A stretch of DNA of 54,633 nucleotides from Desulfosporosinus shakirovi (GTDB taxonomy: Bacteria > Bacillota > Desulfitobacteriia > Desulfitobacteriales > Desulfitobacteriaceae): assembly GCF_020595055.1 (NCBI RefSeq), contig NZ_JAJDOO010000008.1:129742-184374 (forward strand). The letters run 5' to 3'. How positions within the stretch are numbered: position 1 is the stretch's first letter; the number at the start of each line of letters is the position of its first letter. A model generated the notes under the pieces. It was not told the origin of the DNA, did not search any database, and saw only the letters and a list, made by a program, of their open reading frames with translations. Positions 24,378 through 33,157 of the stretch are shown here, piece after piece. The position numbers were made by a program, and so were the translations under genes.

Positions 24378-25595
24378 TTACTCAAACCTTAATGCGTCTA
24401 TTGGATCCATGGCAGCAGCTTTACGTGCCGGGAAGACGCCGAAGATAATGCCGATGGCGGCCGAGAAGCCGAAAGCCATCACCACTGAAGTCAAGGAAAT
24501 ACTGGTATCCATTGACAAGGCCTTCCCCGCCAAGGACGATCCTCCATAACCGAGGGCGATGCCTATACCGCCTCCCAAGATACTAAGTACGACAGCCTCA
24601 ATAAGGAACTGCAGCAGAATATCCATTCCTTTAGCTCCGATCGCTTTCCGTATCCCAATCTCCCGAGTTCGTTCGGTAACTGAAACGAGCATGATATTCA
24701 TGATTCCAATTCCCCCGACCAGCAGGGAAATACCTGCAATTCCGCCCAGGAGCATGGTCAAGGTTTGAGTTACACTTTGCATAGCTTCCAACATGTCAGC
24801 CTGATTCTGAACCCTGAAGTCGTCATCTTTACCTTCTTGGATTTTATGGGCTTTTCGCAAGGTTGCCGTAATATCATCTTGTGCTATTTGCATAAGGTCC
24901 TCGGATGTCGCTGAGACCAGAATATTGCGTACCGTTTTCTTTCCGATTAAGCGCGCTTGGATGGTAGTGATAGGTGCGGTGATCATATCATCACTGCTTG
25001 ACATTCCGGTTGATCCTGTTGCTGTAGTCACTCCGATGACTTGAAACGGTACATTGTTAATCTTAATATTCTTCCCAATGATATCAGCATTCACATCACC
25101 CATCAAGTTTTCCACGACGGTTGGGCCGAGTACTGCGACTCTGGCACTGCTGTTCACGTCTTGCTCAGTAATATAACGTCCGCGTGCAATCGTGACATTT
25201 CTAATAGTTGCATAGTCCTCAGTCGTGCCGGTAATACTCGTGGAAGTGTTTCCTGAGGCCAAGACCACTTGAGCACTTGTGCTCGCAACCGGTGCAACCG
25301 CTTTGATAGCCCTCCCTACTTCTAACTTGGAAACATCTGTCATGCTTAAGCTCGCTGAGCTCCCTGCACCCCCACTAACCCCTCCGGAAAAGGATTGTGC
25401 CGAACTAATTGTAAGCAGGTTCGAGCCCATGCCCTGAATCTGGGAAGTAATCGAAGCAGTTGCTCCATTGCCGATTCCGACCATGGCAATGACAGCCGCC
25501 ACTCCGATAATAATCCCCAGCATCGTCAAGGATGACCTGAGTTTATTTGCTCGTAAAGCCCTGAGAGAGACTCGGATACTTTCTAAAAAGTTCAC
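24378..25595 (-). CDS. MacB/YknZ-like ABC transporter permease
   Basis: A 405-residue membrane protein with the MacB/FtsX architecture: one N-terminal membrane segment ('SSLTMLGIIIGVAAVIAMVG'), a large extracytoplasmic domain at about 45-270, and three C-terminal segments ('MLLGGIAGISLLVGGIGIMN', 'FLIEAVVLSILGGGIGIALG', 'MAFGFSAAIGIIFGVFPARK'). The coupling stretch 'SVTERTREIGIRKAIGAK' is classical for the family. It works with the ATPase gene, which it overlaps by 4 bp, and with the adaptor upstream, as in the YknXYZ and MacAB systems, to move antimicrobial peptides or lipid-like substrates. Confidence 0.93.
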   Translation of the reverse strand: MNFLESIRVSLRALRANKLRSSLTMLGIIIGVAAVIAMVGIGNGATASITSQIQGMGSNLLTISSAQSFSGGVSGGAGSSASLSMTDVSKLEVGRAIKAVAPVASTSAQVVLASGNTSTSITGTTEDYATIRNVTIARGRYITEQDVNSSARVAVLGPTVVENLMGDVNADIIGKNIKINNVPFQVIGVTTATGSTGMSSSDDMITAPITTIQARLIGKKTVRNILVSATSEDLMQIAQDDITATLRKAHKIQEGKDDDFRVQNQADMLEAMQSVTQTLTMLLGGIAGISLLVGGIGIMNIMLVSVTERTREIGIRKAIGAKGMDILLQFLIEAVVLSILGGGIGIALGYGGSSLAGKALSMDTSISLTSVVMAFGFSAAIGIIFGVFPARKAAAMDPIDALRFE

Positions 25596-26320
25596 TCTGC
25601 TCCTCCTTCCCCCTCGACGACTTGCGCTTGAGCCTTACGTGGATTTTTTACTGGTTCGTCCCCTTCAATATGACCGTCTCGGAAACGGACAATCCGCTCG
25701 GTAAATTCTGCAATATCCGGTTCATGGGTTACGATGATAATCGTATTTCCCTGGGCATGGAGGCGCTGGAAGATCGCCATAACCTCTTCACTGGACCGAC
25801 TGTCCAAGTTCCCCGTAGGCTCATCCGCTAAAATAATCGAAGGGTTTGTGACGAGCGCCCGTGCGATGGCTACCCGCTGCTGTTGCCCGCCGGATAATTC
25901 TTTAGGGCGATGATGAATTCGTTCGCCAAGACCGACAGATTCCAAGGCCGCAATGGCCCGAGTTCGCCTTTCTTTCCCTCCCATTCCCGCATAAAGCATA
26001 GGAAGTTCTACATTTTCTACAGCCATGGTTCGAGGAAGGAGATTGAAACCCTGAAAAATAAAGCCTATCTTGCGATTGCGAATTACGGATAAATCATCAC
26101 CGGTGGCCTTTGCAACATCCGTTCCATCGAGAAAATACTCTCCCTCAGTTGGTGTATCCAAGCATCCCAAAATATTCATCATGGTTGACTTGCCGGAACC
26201 GGAAGGCCCCATAATGGCTACAAACTCACCCTCTCCTACATGCAAATCTACTCCACCTAACGCCGCAACTTTGATATCACCGTTAGCATAGATTTTTTTG
26301 ATTCCTTTAAGATTTATCAT
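25592..26320 (-). CDS. MacB/LolD-type ABC transporter ATP-binding protein
   Basis: Complete ABC ATPase of 242 residues: Walker A 'GPSGSGKS' at about 38-45, Q-loop in 'GFIFQGFNLLPRT', signature 'LSGGQQQRVAIARA' and Walker B 'IILADEPTGNLD' with the H-loop 'VTHEP'. The NLDS tail after Walker B marks the MacB/LolD subgroup, which drives mechanotransmission rather than classical transport. Four-base overlap with the permease and an 84-bp gap to the adaptor. Confidence 0.95.
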   Translation of the reverse strand: MINLKGIKKIYANGDIKVAALGGVDLHVGEGEFVAIMGPSGSGKSTMMNILGCLDTPTEGEYFLDGTDVAKATGDDLSVIRNRKIGFIFQGFNLLPRTMAVENVELPMLYAGMGGKERRTRAIAALESVGLGERIHHRPKELSGGQQQRVAIARALVTNPSIILADEPTGNLDSRSSEEVMAIFQRLHAQGNTIIIVTHEPDIAEFTERIVRFRDGHIEGDEPVKNPRKAQAQVVEGEGGAE

Positions 26321-26404
26321 AACATCCCTCCTGAAGTATCCGCTAAAAGCACGTTCAACGAGGTCCCTTAACTAATCTCTATTGAATTGCTCATTAATAA
26401 GTCT

Positions 26405-27928
26405 CTATCTGACTCTTACCGCACCAGTTGCACCCGCTGGTCTGGCTCCGCCACCGCCACCTAAGAATCCTCCGGCAGAATCCTTTGTTGTTACAGACGT
26501 ACCAACAATGGTAATGACCTCTTGCCCTTCTGTCAAACCACTCTTGACCTCTACATTTGTTCCATCATCTAAGCCAAATTCCACTGGGATGAATTGTACT
26601 TCGGCTCCGGTCTGTTCGCTGCCAGATTTTTGGACAACCTTAGGTTGAGTTTCAGACTGAGATGACGAGTCTTCTTGTCCCGCAAGATCATCTTTTTCAC
26701 CCATGGGAACCATAACACCTTTTTCATCCCCTCTAGTTTTGACCGCCTCACTAGGTACGGTTAGAACATTCTTGGCATCTTCTACAATGATGTCAATATT
26801 AGCATTCATTCCCGACCGAAGCTTATCACTGGCTTTTTCTACTGTCACCGTAACTTCAAAGGTTGTAACATTTGAAGTAGTTGTTCCTTGAGGAGCAACT
26901 AAGCTCACCACCCCGCTGCTATGGTCATCTGAGTAGGCATCAAGAGTAATATCCACTTTCTGTCCTACTTTGACCTGAGCAATATCGGCCTGATCAATTG
27001 ACGCATCCACTTCAAGACTACTCCCAGTGGTCCCTGAAGGCGTGATCGTGATTTTGGAATCATCTGTTGTATATTGGTAAAGTTGTAAATTGGAGTCGAT
27101 AACGATGGCATCCGTAGGCGCAACTATGGTAGCTCCTGACAATTTTGCCTCCGTGCTGTCAAGTTGTGCATGTGCTTGTGTAATACTGGCCTGAGCCGAA
27201 GCTATGTCTGCAACTGTCGGGCCGGCCTCTTGCTGTTTCACTTTATATTGAGCAGCCGTAACATCCGCTTGCGCAGCTTCTAAAGACTTTGCCGCGCCTC
27301 CATTTTGCGCATTTTGGGCTGTTGTTAAGTCAGATAATGCATCGTTTAATGTGCTTTGAGCAGATTGTATAGACGACGTGTCTCCGCTCTGCTGCGCCTT
27401 AGCTAAAATATCACTAGCCTGTTTAACTTTCTCATCAGCCAATGTGACTTGGTTTCCCAAATAGGCCGGATCCGCATCCTGCTGTGATGCTGTTAAACTC
27501 TTCTGTGCTTTTGCAAGTTCCGACCGAGCCTGAGCTTTCGTTTGTTCATTATATCCATCATAAAGGGATTGAAGCTTAGCCTCAGCGGCCGCTACGTTGG
27601 CTTGCTGCTGCACGACATCAGCTTTAAGGTTTGTTTCATCAATCTTAGCAAGAACTTGGCCTTTTTTTACTGTATCACCGACCTTGAAATTCAGCTCAAC
27701 CACCTGTCCCCTGGTCACATCTCCACTGTTGGAGAACTGTAACGGTATCGACTGAGGGTAATTAACCGTTCCGGTTGCAGTAATCACCTTGCTTACATCT
27801 CCGATTTTTGCTTTTGCTGTGATGTTAGCAGCCACTACCGGCTTAGCCGTAAACTTCTTATAACCCCAATACCCTCCTCCCAAGACCAAAACGCTTAAAA
27901 CCCCTATGGACACCCATTTTTTGTTCAT
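26405..27928 (-). CDS. MacA/YknX-like periplasmic-adaptor-family (HlyD) protein
   Basis: Membrane-fusion protein of 507 residues: N-terminal membrane anchor ('WVSIGVLSVLVLGGGYWGYK' at about 5-24), split biotinyl-lipoyl-like domain ('FKVGDTVKKGQVLAKIDETN'), a long Ala/Gln/Ser-rich coiled-coil hairpin at about 105-260, and beta-barrel and MP domains to about 390. The C-terminal 100 residues are unusually acidic and Gly-rich, ending 'GGGGGARPAGATGAVRVR'. In single-membrane bacteria such adaptors help the ABC pair sense or guide peptides. Lies 179 bp after the kinase gene, probably with its own promoter in that gap. Confidence 0.92.
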   Translation of the reverse strand: MNKKWVSIGVLSVLVLGGGYWGYKKFTAKPVVAANITAKAKIGDVSKVITATGTVNYPQSIPLQFSNSGDVTRGQVVELNFKVGDTVKKGQVLAKIDETNLKADVVQQQANVAAAEAKLQSLYDGYNEQTKAQARSELAKAQKSLTASQQDADPAYLGNQVTLADEKVKQASDILAKAQQSGDTSSIQSAQSTLNDALSDLTTAQNAQNGGAAKSLEAAQADVTAAQYKVKQQEAGPTVADIASAQASITQAHAQLDSTEAKLSGATIVAPTDAIVIDSNLQLYQYTTDDSKITITPSGTTGSSLEVDASIDQADIAQVKVGQKVDITLDAYSDDHSSGVVSLVAPQGTTTSNVTTFEVTVTVEKASDKLRSGMNANIDIIVEDAKNVLTVPSEAVKTRGDEKGVMVPMGEKDDLAGQEDSSSQSETQPKVVQKSGSEQTGAEVQFIPVEFGLDDGTNVEVKSGLTEGQEVITIVGTSVTTKDSAGGFLGGGGGARPAGATGAVRVR

Positions 27929-28107
27929 GCTCTCTCTCCTTTTTATGTACTTAAACAGTGGTTTCTACTCAACTGAGTTTTAACTTAACTATTCTCAGGG
28001 GCACTCCGGCAGAGATGTCTGGCGGTTACTTACCGATTAAAATTCCTAATCAGGATATCACAGTATTATGTTCAAACAACGATAAACTTCTTAAGATCTT
28101 GTCAGGA

Positions 28108-29775
28108 TTAGCTGAATATCTGCTGAGTTTTCACATTCTGGTTTATGGGCAATAGAATTCTAAAACAGCTTCCTGCACCAAGCTTACTTTTCACTTGAAT
28201 TGAGCCGCCATGAGCATGGATAAATTCTTTGGCAATTGCCAGCCCTAATCCGGTTCCACCGCTTTCCCGCTCTCGAGCTTTATCTACTCGATAAAAACGG
28301 TCAAAAATATGCTCAAGTTCTTCTTCCGGAATTCCTTCTCCTGAATCTTCAACCGTCACTTGTACCCAACTATTAAACTTCAAATCATCCTTCTTTTGAA
28401 AAACTCTCGGTTTCACTTCTTTTGGTTCTCCGGAATCTTTGGCTTCCTCCGATTTTTCGAGCTTGTCTATCTTTTCCCCTTTACGACGGAAGACATCTCG
28501 TAACCGATGAGCCCCGTCGGCACCCACCCCGTCTTCCGCAAGCTTTTCTTGCTCTGTCAAGACCAAGCGAAGAGTTCCACCGGGCGGAGTATGTAAAAGA
28601 GCATTCCCTATCAAGTTGACAAAAACCTGAGTTAAACGGTCCGGGTCGCCAATAATTTCAGATACCTCTCCCAAAATTTCAGCATGCAACTCCCGCTCCT
28701 CGAATTCAATCGCGAATTGCTCTGTAATCCGTTCCACTAATTTTCTTAGATTTACAGGTTTTAGGACCATAGGTAATTTTCCGGCTTCCGCAAGATTTAG
28801 CTGTTGGAGATCCCGGACTAAGCGAATCAATCTCAAAGTTTCATCCTGAATGGGAAGAATCGTTTCCGGAGTTGAAGGCAGCACTCCTTCTTGGATCGAT
28901 TCCAGTTTTCCAAGGATAACAGAAAGCGGGGTTCGCAATTCATGGGCAATATCTGCCACCATGTTACGTCTCACTTCCTCATTGCGAGCCAATTGTTCAG
29001 TCATTCGGTTAAAGTCCTGAGCCAAGATCGCGATATCACCCTTCCCCTTCACATGAACCCGCGAAGACAAATCTCCTTTTCCTACATTTCGAACGGCTTC
29101 CATCAGATGGTTCAGAGGCTTAGTGAAATGTCGGGTCAATAACATTCCTAAGAGTAAGGCTATTATAGATGTGAGAGTCAATCCGATAAGCATAGCTTTG
29201 ATAATTGAAGTTCCAATTGTTTTGGCAACTTTATTATTAGCAATCAGAGGGTTTTCCTGCCAGTAATAGCCCACTGTTTGGTCTTTCACCTTGATTTCTT
29301 CCCGTTGTTTCATGATTTTGGTACTTGAAGGCAACTGAGAGAGGGGTTTGCCGAAATCTTCATTGCGCGAGTCGACTACAACCTTGTCTTCCAAGTCAAA
29401 TACCCAAAAAGGCGGGCCATCTCGGCGAGGCCTGCTAAATTTCAGATCCGACTCAGGCATAGCCCGCACGACGGGAATTCCGTCGATAAAGGTTACCAGT
29501 TTTCTTTCTGTCTCGTTTCCTTCAGTTATAGCCCCAAACCTTCGCTCTGCCTCATTAATCTTCGTGACGTAGCCTTGGGCTCCATCCCAGCTGCCACGGA
29601 CTTCATAGTAGCCACTCAAAAGCCGCTTCCAACTCTCTCCATAAGCTTGTTGTACATAGGTTTCTGCATGTCCGAGCAACGCTTGGGTCGAGGTAAGGGC
29701 AATCCCTGTGAAGAAAATGGCCATAAAAAAAACCATGCCTATAAGCCCTATGATAAATTTACGTCGTAAGGTCAC
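28108..29775 (-). CDS. Membrane sensor histidine kinase
   Basis: A 555-residue kinase: membrane segment 1 at about 8-29, extracytoplasmic sensor at about 30-185, segment 2 'MLIGLTLTSIIALLLGMLLT', HAMP, H-box 'DIAHELRTPLSVILGKLE' with the phosphorylated His, N-box 'QVFVNLIGNALLHTP', and G-boxes 'DSGEGIP' and 'GGTGLGLAIAK'. Unusually, about 65 charged residues ('DKLEKSEEAKDSGEPKEVK' region) are inserted between the N-box and first G-box, in the ATP-lid side of the catalytic domain. It overlaps the response regulator by 4 bp. With the transport genes downstream it probably senses envelope stress or an antimicrobial peptide. Confidence 0.94.
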   Translation of the reverse strand: MTLRRKFIIGLIGMVFFMAIFFTGIALTSTQALLGHAETYVQQAYGESWKRLLSGYYEVRGSWDGAQGYVTKINEAERRFGAITEGNETERKLVTFIDGIPVVRAMPESDLKFSRPRRDGPPFWVFDLEDKVVVDSRNEDFGKPLSQLPSSTKIMKQREEIKVKDQTVGYYWQENPLIANNKVAKTIGTSIIKAMLIGLTLTSIIALLLGMLLTRHFTKPLNHLMEAVRNVGKGDLSSRVHVKGKGDIAILAQDFNRMTEQLARNEEVRRNMVADIAHELRTPLSVILGKLESIQEGVLPSTPETILPIQDETLRLIRLVRDLQQLNLAEAGKLPMVLKPVNLRKLVERITEQFAIEFEERELHAEILGEVSEIIGDPDRLTQVFVNLIGNALLHTPPGGTLRLVLTEQEKLAEDGVGADGAHRLRDVFRRKGEKIDKLEKSEEAKDSGEPKEVKPRVFQKKDDLKFNSWVQVTVEDSGEGIPEEELEHIFDRFYRVDKARERESGGTGLGLAIAKEFIHAHGGSIQVKSKLGAGSCFRILLPINQNVKTQQIFS

Positions 29776-30464
29776 AAGCCCTCACCGAACCGATACCCTA
29801 CGCCAAACACAGTTTCTACATACTTTGGTTCACTGGGATTGTCCTCAATTTTCTTGCGCAAGTTTGAGACGTGGGTGTCAATAGAGCGCTCATAGTAGAG
29901 ATATTCCTCCCCCATCGCTTGACGCAAGAGCTGCAGACGACTATATACAGTACCCGGGCGTGTTGCGAGCAAATGTAAAATGTTGAATTCCGTCGGGGTC
30001 AAAAGGACCTCCTGCCCTCGTTTTAAGACTTTGTGGCTTGAGACGTCCAAGCTTATCTCCCCTCGAATTATGACAGAAGAGGCACTTTCCTGCGACACTC
30101 CGGCCGAGCGCCGAAGAACAGTTTTAATTCGAGCTGCCAATTCTCGAAGGCTAAAGGGCTTGACAATATAATCATCCGCTCCAAACTCTAAGCCCAGCAC
30201 GCGATCGATTTCCTCGGATTTTGCAGTGAGCATGATTATAGGAATTGTACTTGTCTCCCGCAAACGTTTACACATTTCCAGACCACTTATTCCCGGAAGC
30301 ATCCAATCCAACAAAACGATGTCTGGTTTCTCGCGCTCGATTAGCTCCATCCCCTCAAGTCCATTGATTGCTGTTAAGACACTATATCCTTCCCGTGAGA
30401 GGTAATCTCTAACGAGTGTGAGAATTTCCGGTTCATCATCGACTAAAATGATTTTCATTTTCAT
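29772..30464 (-). CDS. OmpR/PhoB-family response regulator
   Basis: A 230-residue regulator: receiver domain at 1-120 with acidic pocket Asp9/Asp10, phospho-acceptor Asp53 ('LLDWMLPG') and Lys in 'IVKPFSLREL'; winged helix at about 130-228 ('LTPTEFNILHLLATRPG', 'DTHVSNLRKKIEDNP'). First gene of the cassette. Three copies of 'ATCTTC' lie upstream of it on its own strand (30531-30555), a plausible autoregulatory site. Confidence 0.95.
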   Translation of the reverse strand: MKMKIILVDDEPEILTLVRDYLSREGYSVLTAINGLEGMELIEREKPDIVLLDWMLPGISGLEMCKRLRETSTIPIIMLTAKSEEIDRVLGLEFGADDYIVKPFSLRELAARIKTVLRRSAGVSQESASSVIIRGEISLDVSSHKVLKRGQEVLLTPTEFNILHLLATRPGTVYSRLQLLRQAMGEEYLYYERSIDTHVSNLRKKIEDNPSEPKYVETVFGVGYRFGEGL

Positions 30465-30530
30465 ACCACCACTTTTCCGCTTTTATCTGTTGAATATAAG
30501 TATAACGTTTATATTTCAGTTGTATCTAGG

Positions 30531-30555
30531 GAAGATTTGAAGATTTTATGAAGAT
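30531..30555 (-). promoter_or_regulatory. Candidate response-regulator boxes upstream of the two-component/efflux cassette
   Basis: On the minus strand the hexamer 'ATCTTC' occurs three times, starting 11 and then 8 bases apart, ahead of AT-rich -10-like words (TATAAA, TATACT) and the regulator start. Direct repeats about one helical turn apart are the usual binding pattern of OmpR-family regulators. Promoter position is inferred, not shown. Confidence 0.4.
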
Positions 30556-30557
30556 TT

Positions 30558-30786
30558 GGGGTCTTTGAAAGTCAGGGAACACTTGCCCGTTCACACAAGT
30601 TCCCGTTCACTGGCTATTGGATGATGAAGGTATTTCGCCAACCTCTGGGTGGCGCTAGATGTGAACCTCGGCGAAATATGCCTTCATCATCGGCACTCGC
30701 TTTATCGTGAACTCCCTCTGATGTGTTCTCTTGGCAATTGTCCCCTTGCTTTCTGGTCGACTAGGATAGGGACGGGGGAACGTTTT
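30558..30786 (+). repeat. Family I structured repeat, copy B (upstream of the response regulator)
   Basis: Second copy of the element at 24155-24377, in the opposite orientation. Central stem: 30620-30630 pairs with 30681-30691 (11 bp) and 30631-30639 with 30670-30678 (9 bp), loop about 30 bases. Ends 'AGGGAACACTTGCCCGTTCA' and 'TTGGCAATTGTCCCCTT' are imperfect inverted repeats. The two copies share long words such as 'TTTCGCCAACCTCTGGG' and 'CATCGGCACTCGCTTTA'. No protein-coding potential. Confidence 0.8.
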
Positions 30787-30802
30787 AGGTCGATTATAAA
30801 TA

Positions 30803-30840
30803 CGATACCCTCGCTTAAGCTTTCTTAAACGAGGGTATCG
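30803..30840 (-). terminator. Terminator of the MarR gene
   Basis: 17-bp stem with one mismatch ('CGATACCCTCG' core, arms 30803-30819 and 30824-30840, 4-base loop) one base after the stop codon. The T-tract is weak (GTATTTAT). Confidence 0.7.
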
Positions 30841-30841
30841 A

Positions 30842-31297
30842 TTACTGCATTAATTCCATTCGTTCAGTCAGGAGTTCCAAACTGTATGACAATTCGTCGT
30901 GTTCCCGATCTGTGTACCCTCTGAGCACTTCACTTAAAAATTTATGTCGTTCGGCAATCACTGCTTCCAGGGCTGCCTTCCCCTTAGCTAATAAATGCAG
31001 TCTGACTATCCTTCGGTCCTTGTCGTCTCGAACACGTTCGACAAGCTCAACCAGTTCCATTCTGTCTGCTAGATCAGTTGCTGTACTGCAAGCCACAAAC
31101 AAGCTCTTACATAATTCGCCCATGGTTTGAGGCCCATATTCTTGAATGCTTATAAGGGCATTGAACTGAAGTTCAGAGATTTCCAAGTCTTGTAGAACCC
31201 CTCGACCACGTTCAAATAAAATAATATTAGCACGTCTCAAAAATTGCTCTAAGCCTTTTGTTAATTCTCCGTTTAGTACCGCCATTCCCACCCTCAT
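30842..31297 (-). CDS. MarR-family transcriptional regulator
   Basis: A 151-residue winged-helix regulator with the MarR layout: 'LEISELQFNALISIQEYGPQ' leading into the recognition helix around 'LFVACSTATDLADRMELVE' and the wing 'VERVRDDKDRRIVRLHLLAK'. Starts at the ATG at 31297; a second in-frame ATG four residues later is possible. It is transcribed toward the two-component/efflux cassette but lies outside repeat copy B and has its own terminator, so it is probably a separate unit. Confidence 0.88.
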   Translation of the reverse strand: MRVGMAVLNGELTKGLEQFLRRANIILFERGRGVLQDLEISELQFNALISIQEYGPQTMGELCKSLFVACSTATDLADRMELVELVERVRDDKDRRIVRLHLLAKGKAALEAVIAERHKFLSEVLRGYTDREHDELSYSLELLTERMELMQ

Positions 31298-31621
31298 TTC
31301 CTAAATATTATAGCAATTCTATATTATCATAAATTAAAGTCTTGTCCACCAAAATGAAACAAGACGAACAGAAATTGCCTGAGAAAAAAGGGGGCGTAAC
31401 AAAGCTTGAGAAATTTTACGGGTGGTGTGCGCTATCCCCAAAAAAGAGGATTATACACCTGTAAAGTGGTGTATAATCCTCGAAAATATCGGCAATCTCG
31501 AACAAAAGGGTCTGTAACAAACTGGAAAACAAGTTTTGATACAGACCCCATGTCCCGTAACGTCTTCCTGCCAGTCCTGACAGCGATCCCGCGACAGGGC
31601 TGGCGTCACGAGCTTTCCGAC
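31298..31621 (-). other. Intergenic region with three strong hairpins after the GerMN gene
   Basis: Contains three consecutive stem-loops: (i) 'GCCAGTCCTG/CAGGGCTGGC' near 31571-31605; (ii) 'GGGTCTGTA/TACAGACCC' at 31508-31548, followed by TTTT on the minus strand; (iii) a perfect 14-bp stem 'GAGGATTATACACC' at 31446-31481, followed by six T on the minus strand. Together they form a multiple terminator for the GerMN gene. The MarR promoter lies in 31298-31360. No reading frame is convincing. Confidence 0.7.
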
Positions 31622-32419
31622 TTAGGTGGAACTGGGAGGATAATTGAAAAGGTTAATTGAGCTTGGAGAATTAGGCAGGGCCTTGTTATTATTTTGACTG
31701 CTGCTGTTGTTAGTATTGCTATTGGTATTATTAGTATTATTGCTATTGTTGTTAGTACCGCTGCTTGGTACGACTACTCCTAAGCCCGCGTTTCCGGTTC
31801 CGGTATTGGGGACAACTGGGTTTGCAGTAACTGCCGACTTAACTAAGCTTGCCTTGTATACTAGATTTGTTGCAGCAACGGTCCCATATTTAGTGATAGG
31901 AGCCCCTTCAATTCGAATCTGGACTTGCTTGATTGTGGAAAACTGAGTCAATGTATTGACGAGTCCATATAAGGCCGCTTCAGGGGAAACTTTGGAGTTA
32001 GGTTGCAAAAACTCTTTACTTAAATCTACAATAACCACGTTATCTTTAATCGCGATATCCAGCAGGGTGGTGACCGTGGAAACGGAGCTCTGCATGGTAT
32101 CTGTCATAATCGGCCCTTTTAACCACTGATTGACCGTCTCTCTAGCCATGCTCACAGTCTTTTGTAAGGTCCGTTCTTCCTTTAGTAAGTATTTGCCACT
32201 GGTATCCGGGAAATAAAGTGCAATCACAATTCCTTCTCCAGGAGTTGTCGATGCAGGAAGAGCGGTCTGCTTATCTTCGTTCGCCCCTATCCAGTCCGCT
32301 AATGGAGTCGAGGCTCCATCCTTTTTCACTAATGTCTCCAATGTCCCACAGCCTGTCATGAGAATTAAGCTGAGGAAAATAACCCCCATAAGAATACAAT
32401 TTCGCACCCGTACTTTCAT
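31622..32419 (-). CDS. GerMN-domain lipoprotein (GerM-like)
   Basis: Starting at the ATG at 32419 (AAGGGG-type site upstream) the protein is 265 residues with a lipoprotein signal ending 'LILMTGC' and lipidated Cys24. A GerMN domain follows at about 60-185 ('IVIALYFPDTSGKYLLKEER', 'VNQWLKGPIMTDTMQSSVST', 'VIVDLSKEFLQ', 'SPEAALYGLVNTLTQFSTIK'). Two GerMN domains in B. subtilis GerM act in sporulation septum and cortex assembly; this one has a single domain. The C-terminus is an Asn/Ser/Thr low-complexity tail. It lies downstream of spoIIR on the same strand, in keeping with a sporulation role. Confidence 0.85.
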   Translation of the reverse strand: MKVRVRNCILMGVIFLSLILMTGCGTLETLVKKDGASTPLADWIGANEDKQTALPASTTPGEGIVIALYFPDTSGKYLLKEERTLQKTVSMARETVNQWLKGPIMTDTMQSSVSTVTTLLDIAIKDNVVIVDLSKEFLQPNSKVSPEAALYGLVNTLTQFSTIKQVQIRIEGAPITKYGTVAATNLVYKASLVKSAVTANPVVPNTGTGNAGLGVVVPSSGTNNNSNNTNNTNSNTNNSSSQNNNKALPNSPSSINLFNYPPSST

Positions 32420-32542
32420 ACTTTTTGCCCCTTCCTCAGACAAATTTTCGGCTTTTATAAGGTGTTTAAACTCTGCTTGCAGAAGTTTTTATACCCTCTT
32501 TTCTAACCTATGCTTTGTCCAAAAAAATAGTACAGGTTCTTA

Positions 32543-33157
32543 CTATAAAAAGAGCCCTTTGATCTTCTCCCAAAAGAAAAAACGAACCTTTGGCTTGCTT
32601 GTCAGAGCGTAGTCTGTCTGACTTTTTCCATCTACTTGAACCGCGGTGGAATGCTCGATGTCCACAAAGCAAAGTGCAGGAAAAAGAACACACCACCAAT
32701 TTGATCCTTGTCCCTCTCCGATTACCACTCGCAATGCTTCATATTCCCCGGCTGGTAACACTAAGGTCCCATAGGATTTAGTCGGGAAAGGAAAATGCCC
32801 ATATTCCGTGTGAACGGTATAATTCTTATTCCAAGCTTGAATTACAGAGAGTGCAATCCTCTCCATATTCGGCTGAATCTGCTTAACAATTTGCCGTGAT
32901 TCTTCTAAAGACTGAGCAGCGGCCAACTGTGGTGCAACATCTTTTAAGATTGCATCTCTAACCGCCCGCTTCAAGGCTTGGTCTTCGTCACTATCTGAAT
33001 TGGCGAGGACGTGAAAACGAATTAATTGATCCGGTGTTTGCGCCGGTGATGTTTCTACCTTCCCTCTTCCCACCGCAATAGGCCCCTCAAAGGCCCCAAA
33101 TGTCAAAATCCCTAGCATACTTATAATAATTGCACTGATAATAACTCGAGCTCTCAT
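32543..33157 (-). CDS. spoIIR: Stage II sporulation protein R
   Basis: Secreted signalling protein made in the forespore that triggers SpoIIGA-dependent processing of pro-sigma-E in the mother cell. N-terminal signal or membrane segment ('VIISAIIISMLGILTFGAF') and the family core 'LIRFHVLANSDSDEDQALK' with 'RDAILKDVAPQLAAA' and 'YGTLVLPAGEYEALRVVIG'. I chose the ATG at 33157 with a GAGGGG site; the frame is open to 33181. At 204 residues it matches the family. A sigma-F type promoter would be expected but I could not assign one with confidence. Confidence 0.93.
   Translation of the reverse strand: MRARVIISAIIISMLGILTFGAFEGPIAVGRGKVETSPAQTPDQLIRFHVLANSDSDEDQALKRAVRDAILKDVAPQLAAAQSLEESRQIVKQIQPNMERIALSVIQAWNKNYTVHTEYGHFPFPTKSYGTLVLPAGEYEALRVVIGEGQGSNWWCVLFPALCFVDIEHSTAVQVDGKSQTDYALTSKPKVRFFFWEKIKGLFL

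Noticed and set aside
27958-28155. 65-residue plus-strand frame between adaptor and kinase
   Set aside because: No ribosome binding site, antisense to the operon and overlapping the kinase end; probably chance.
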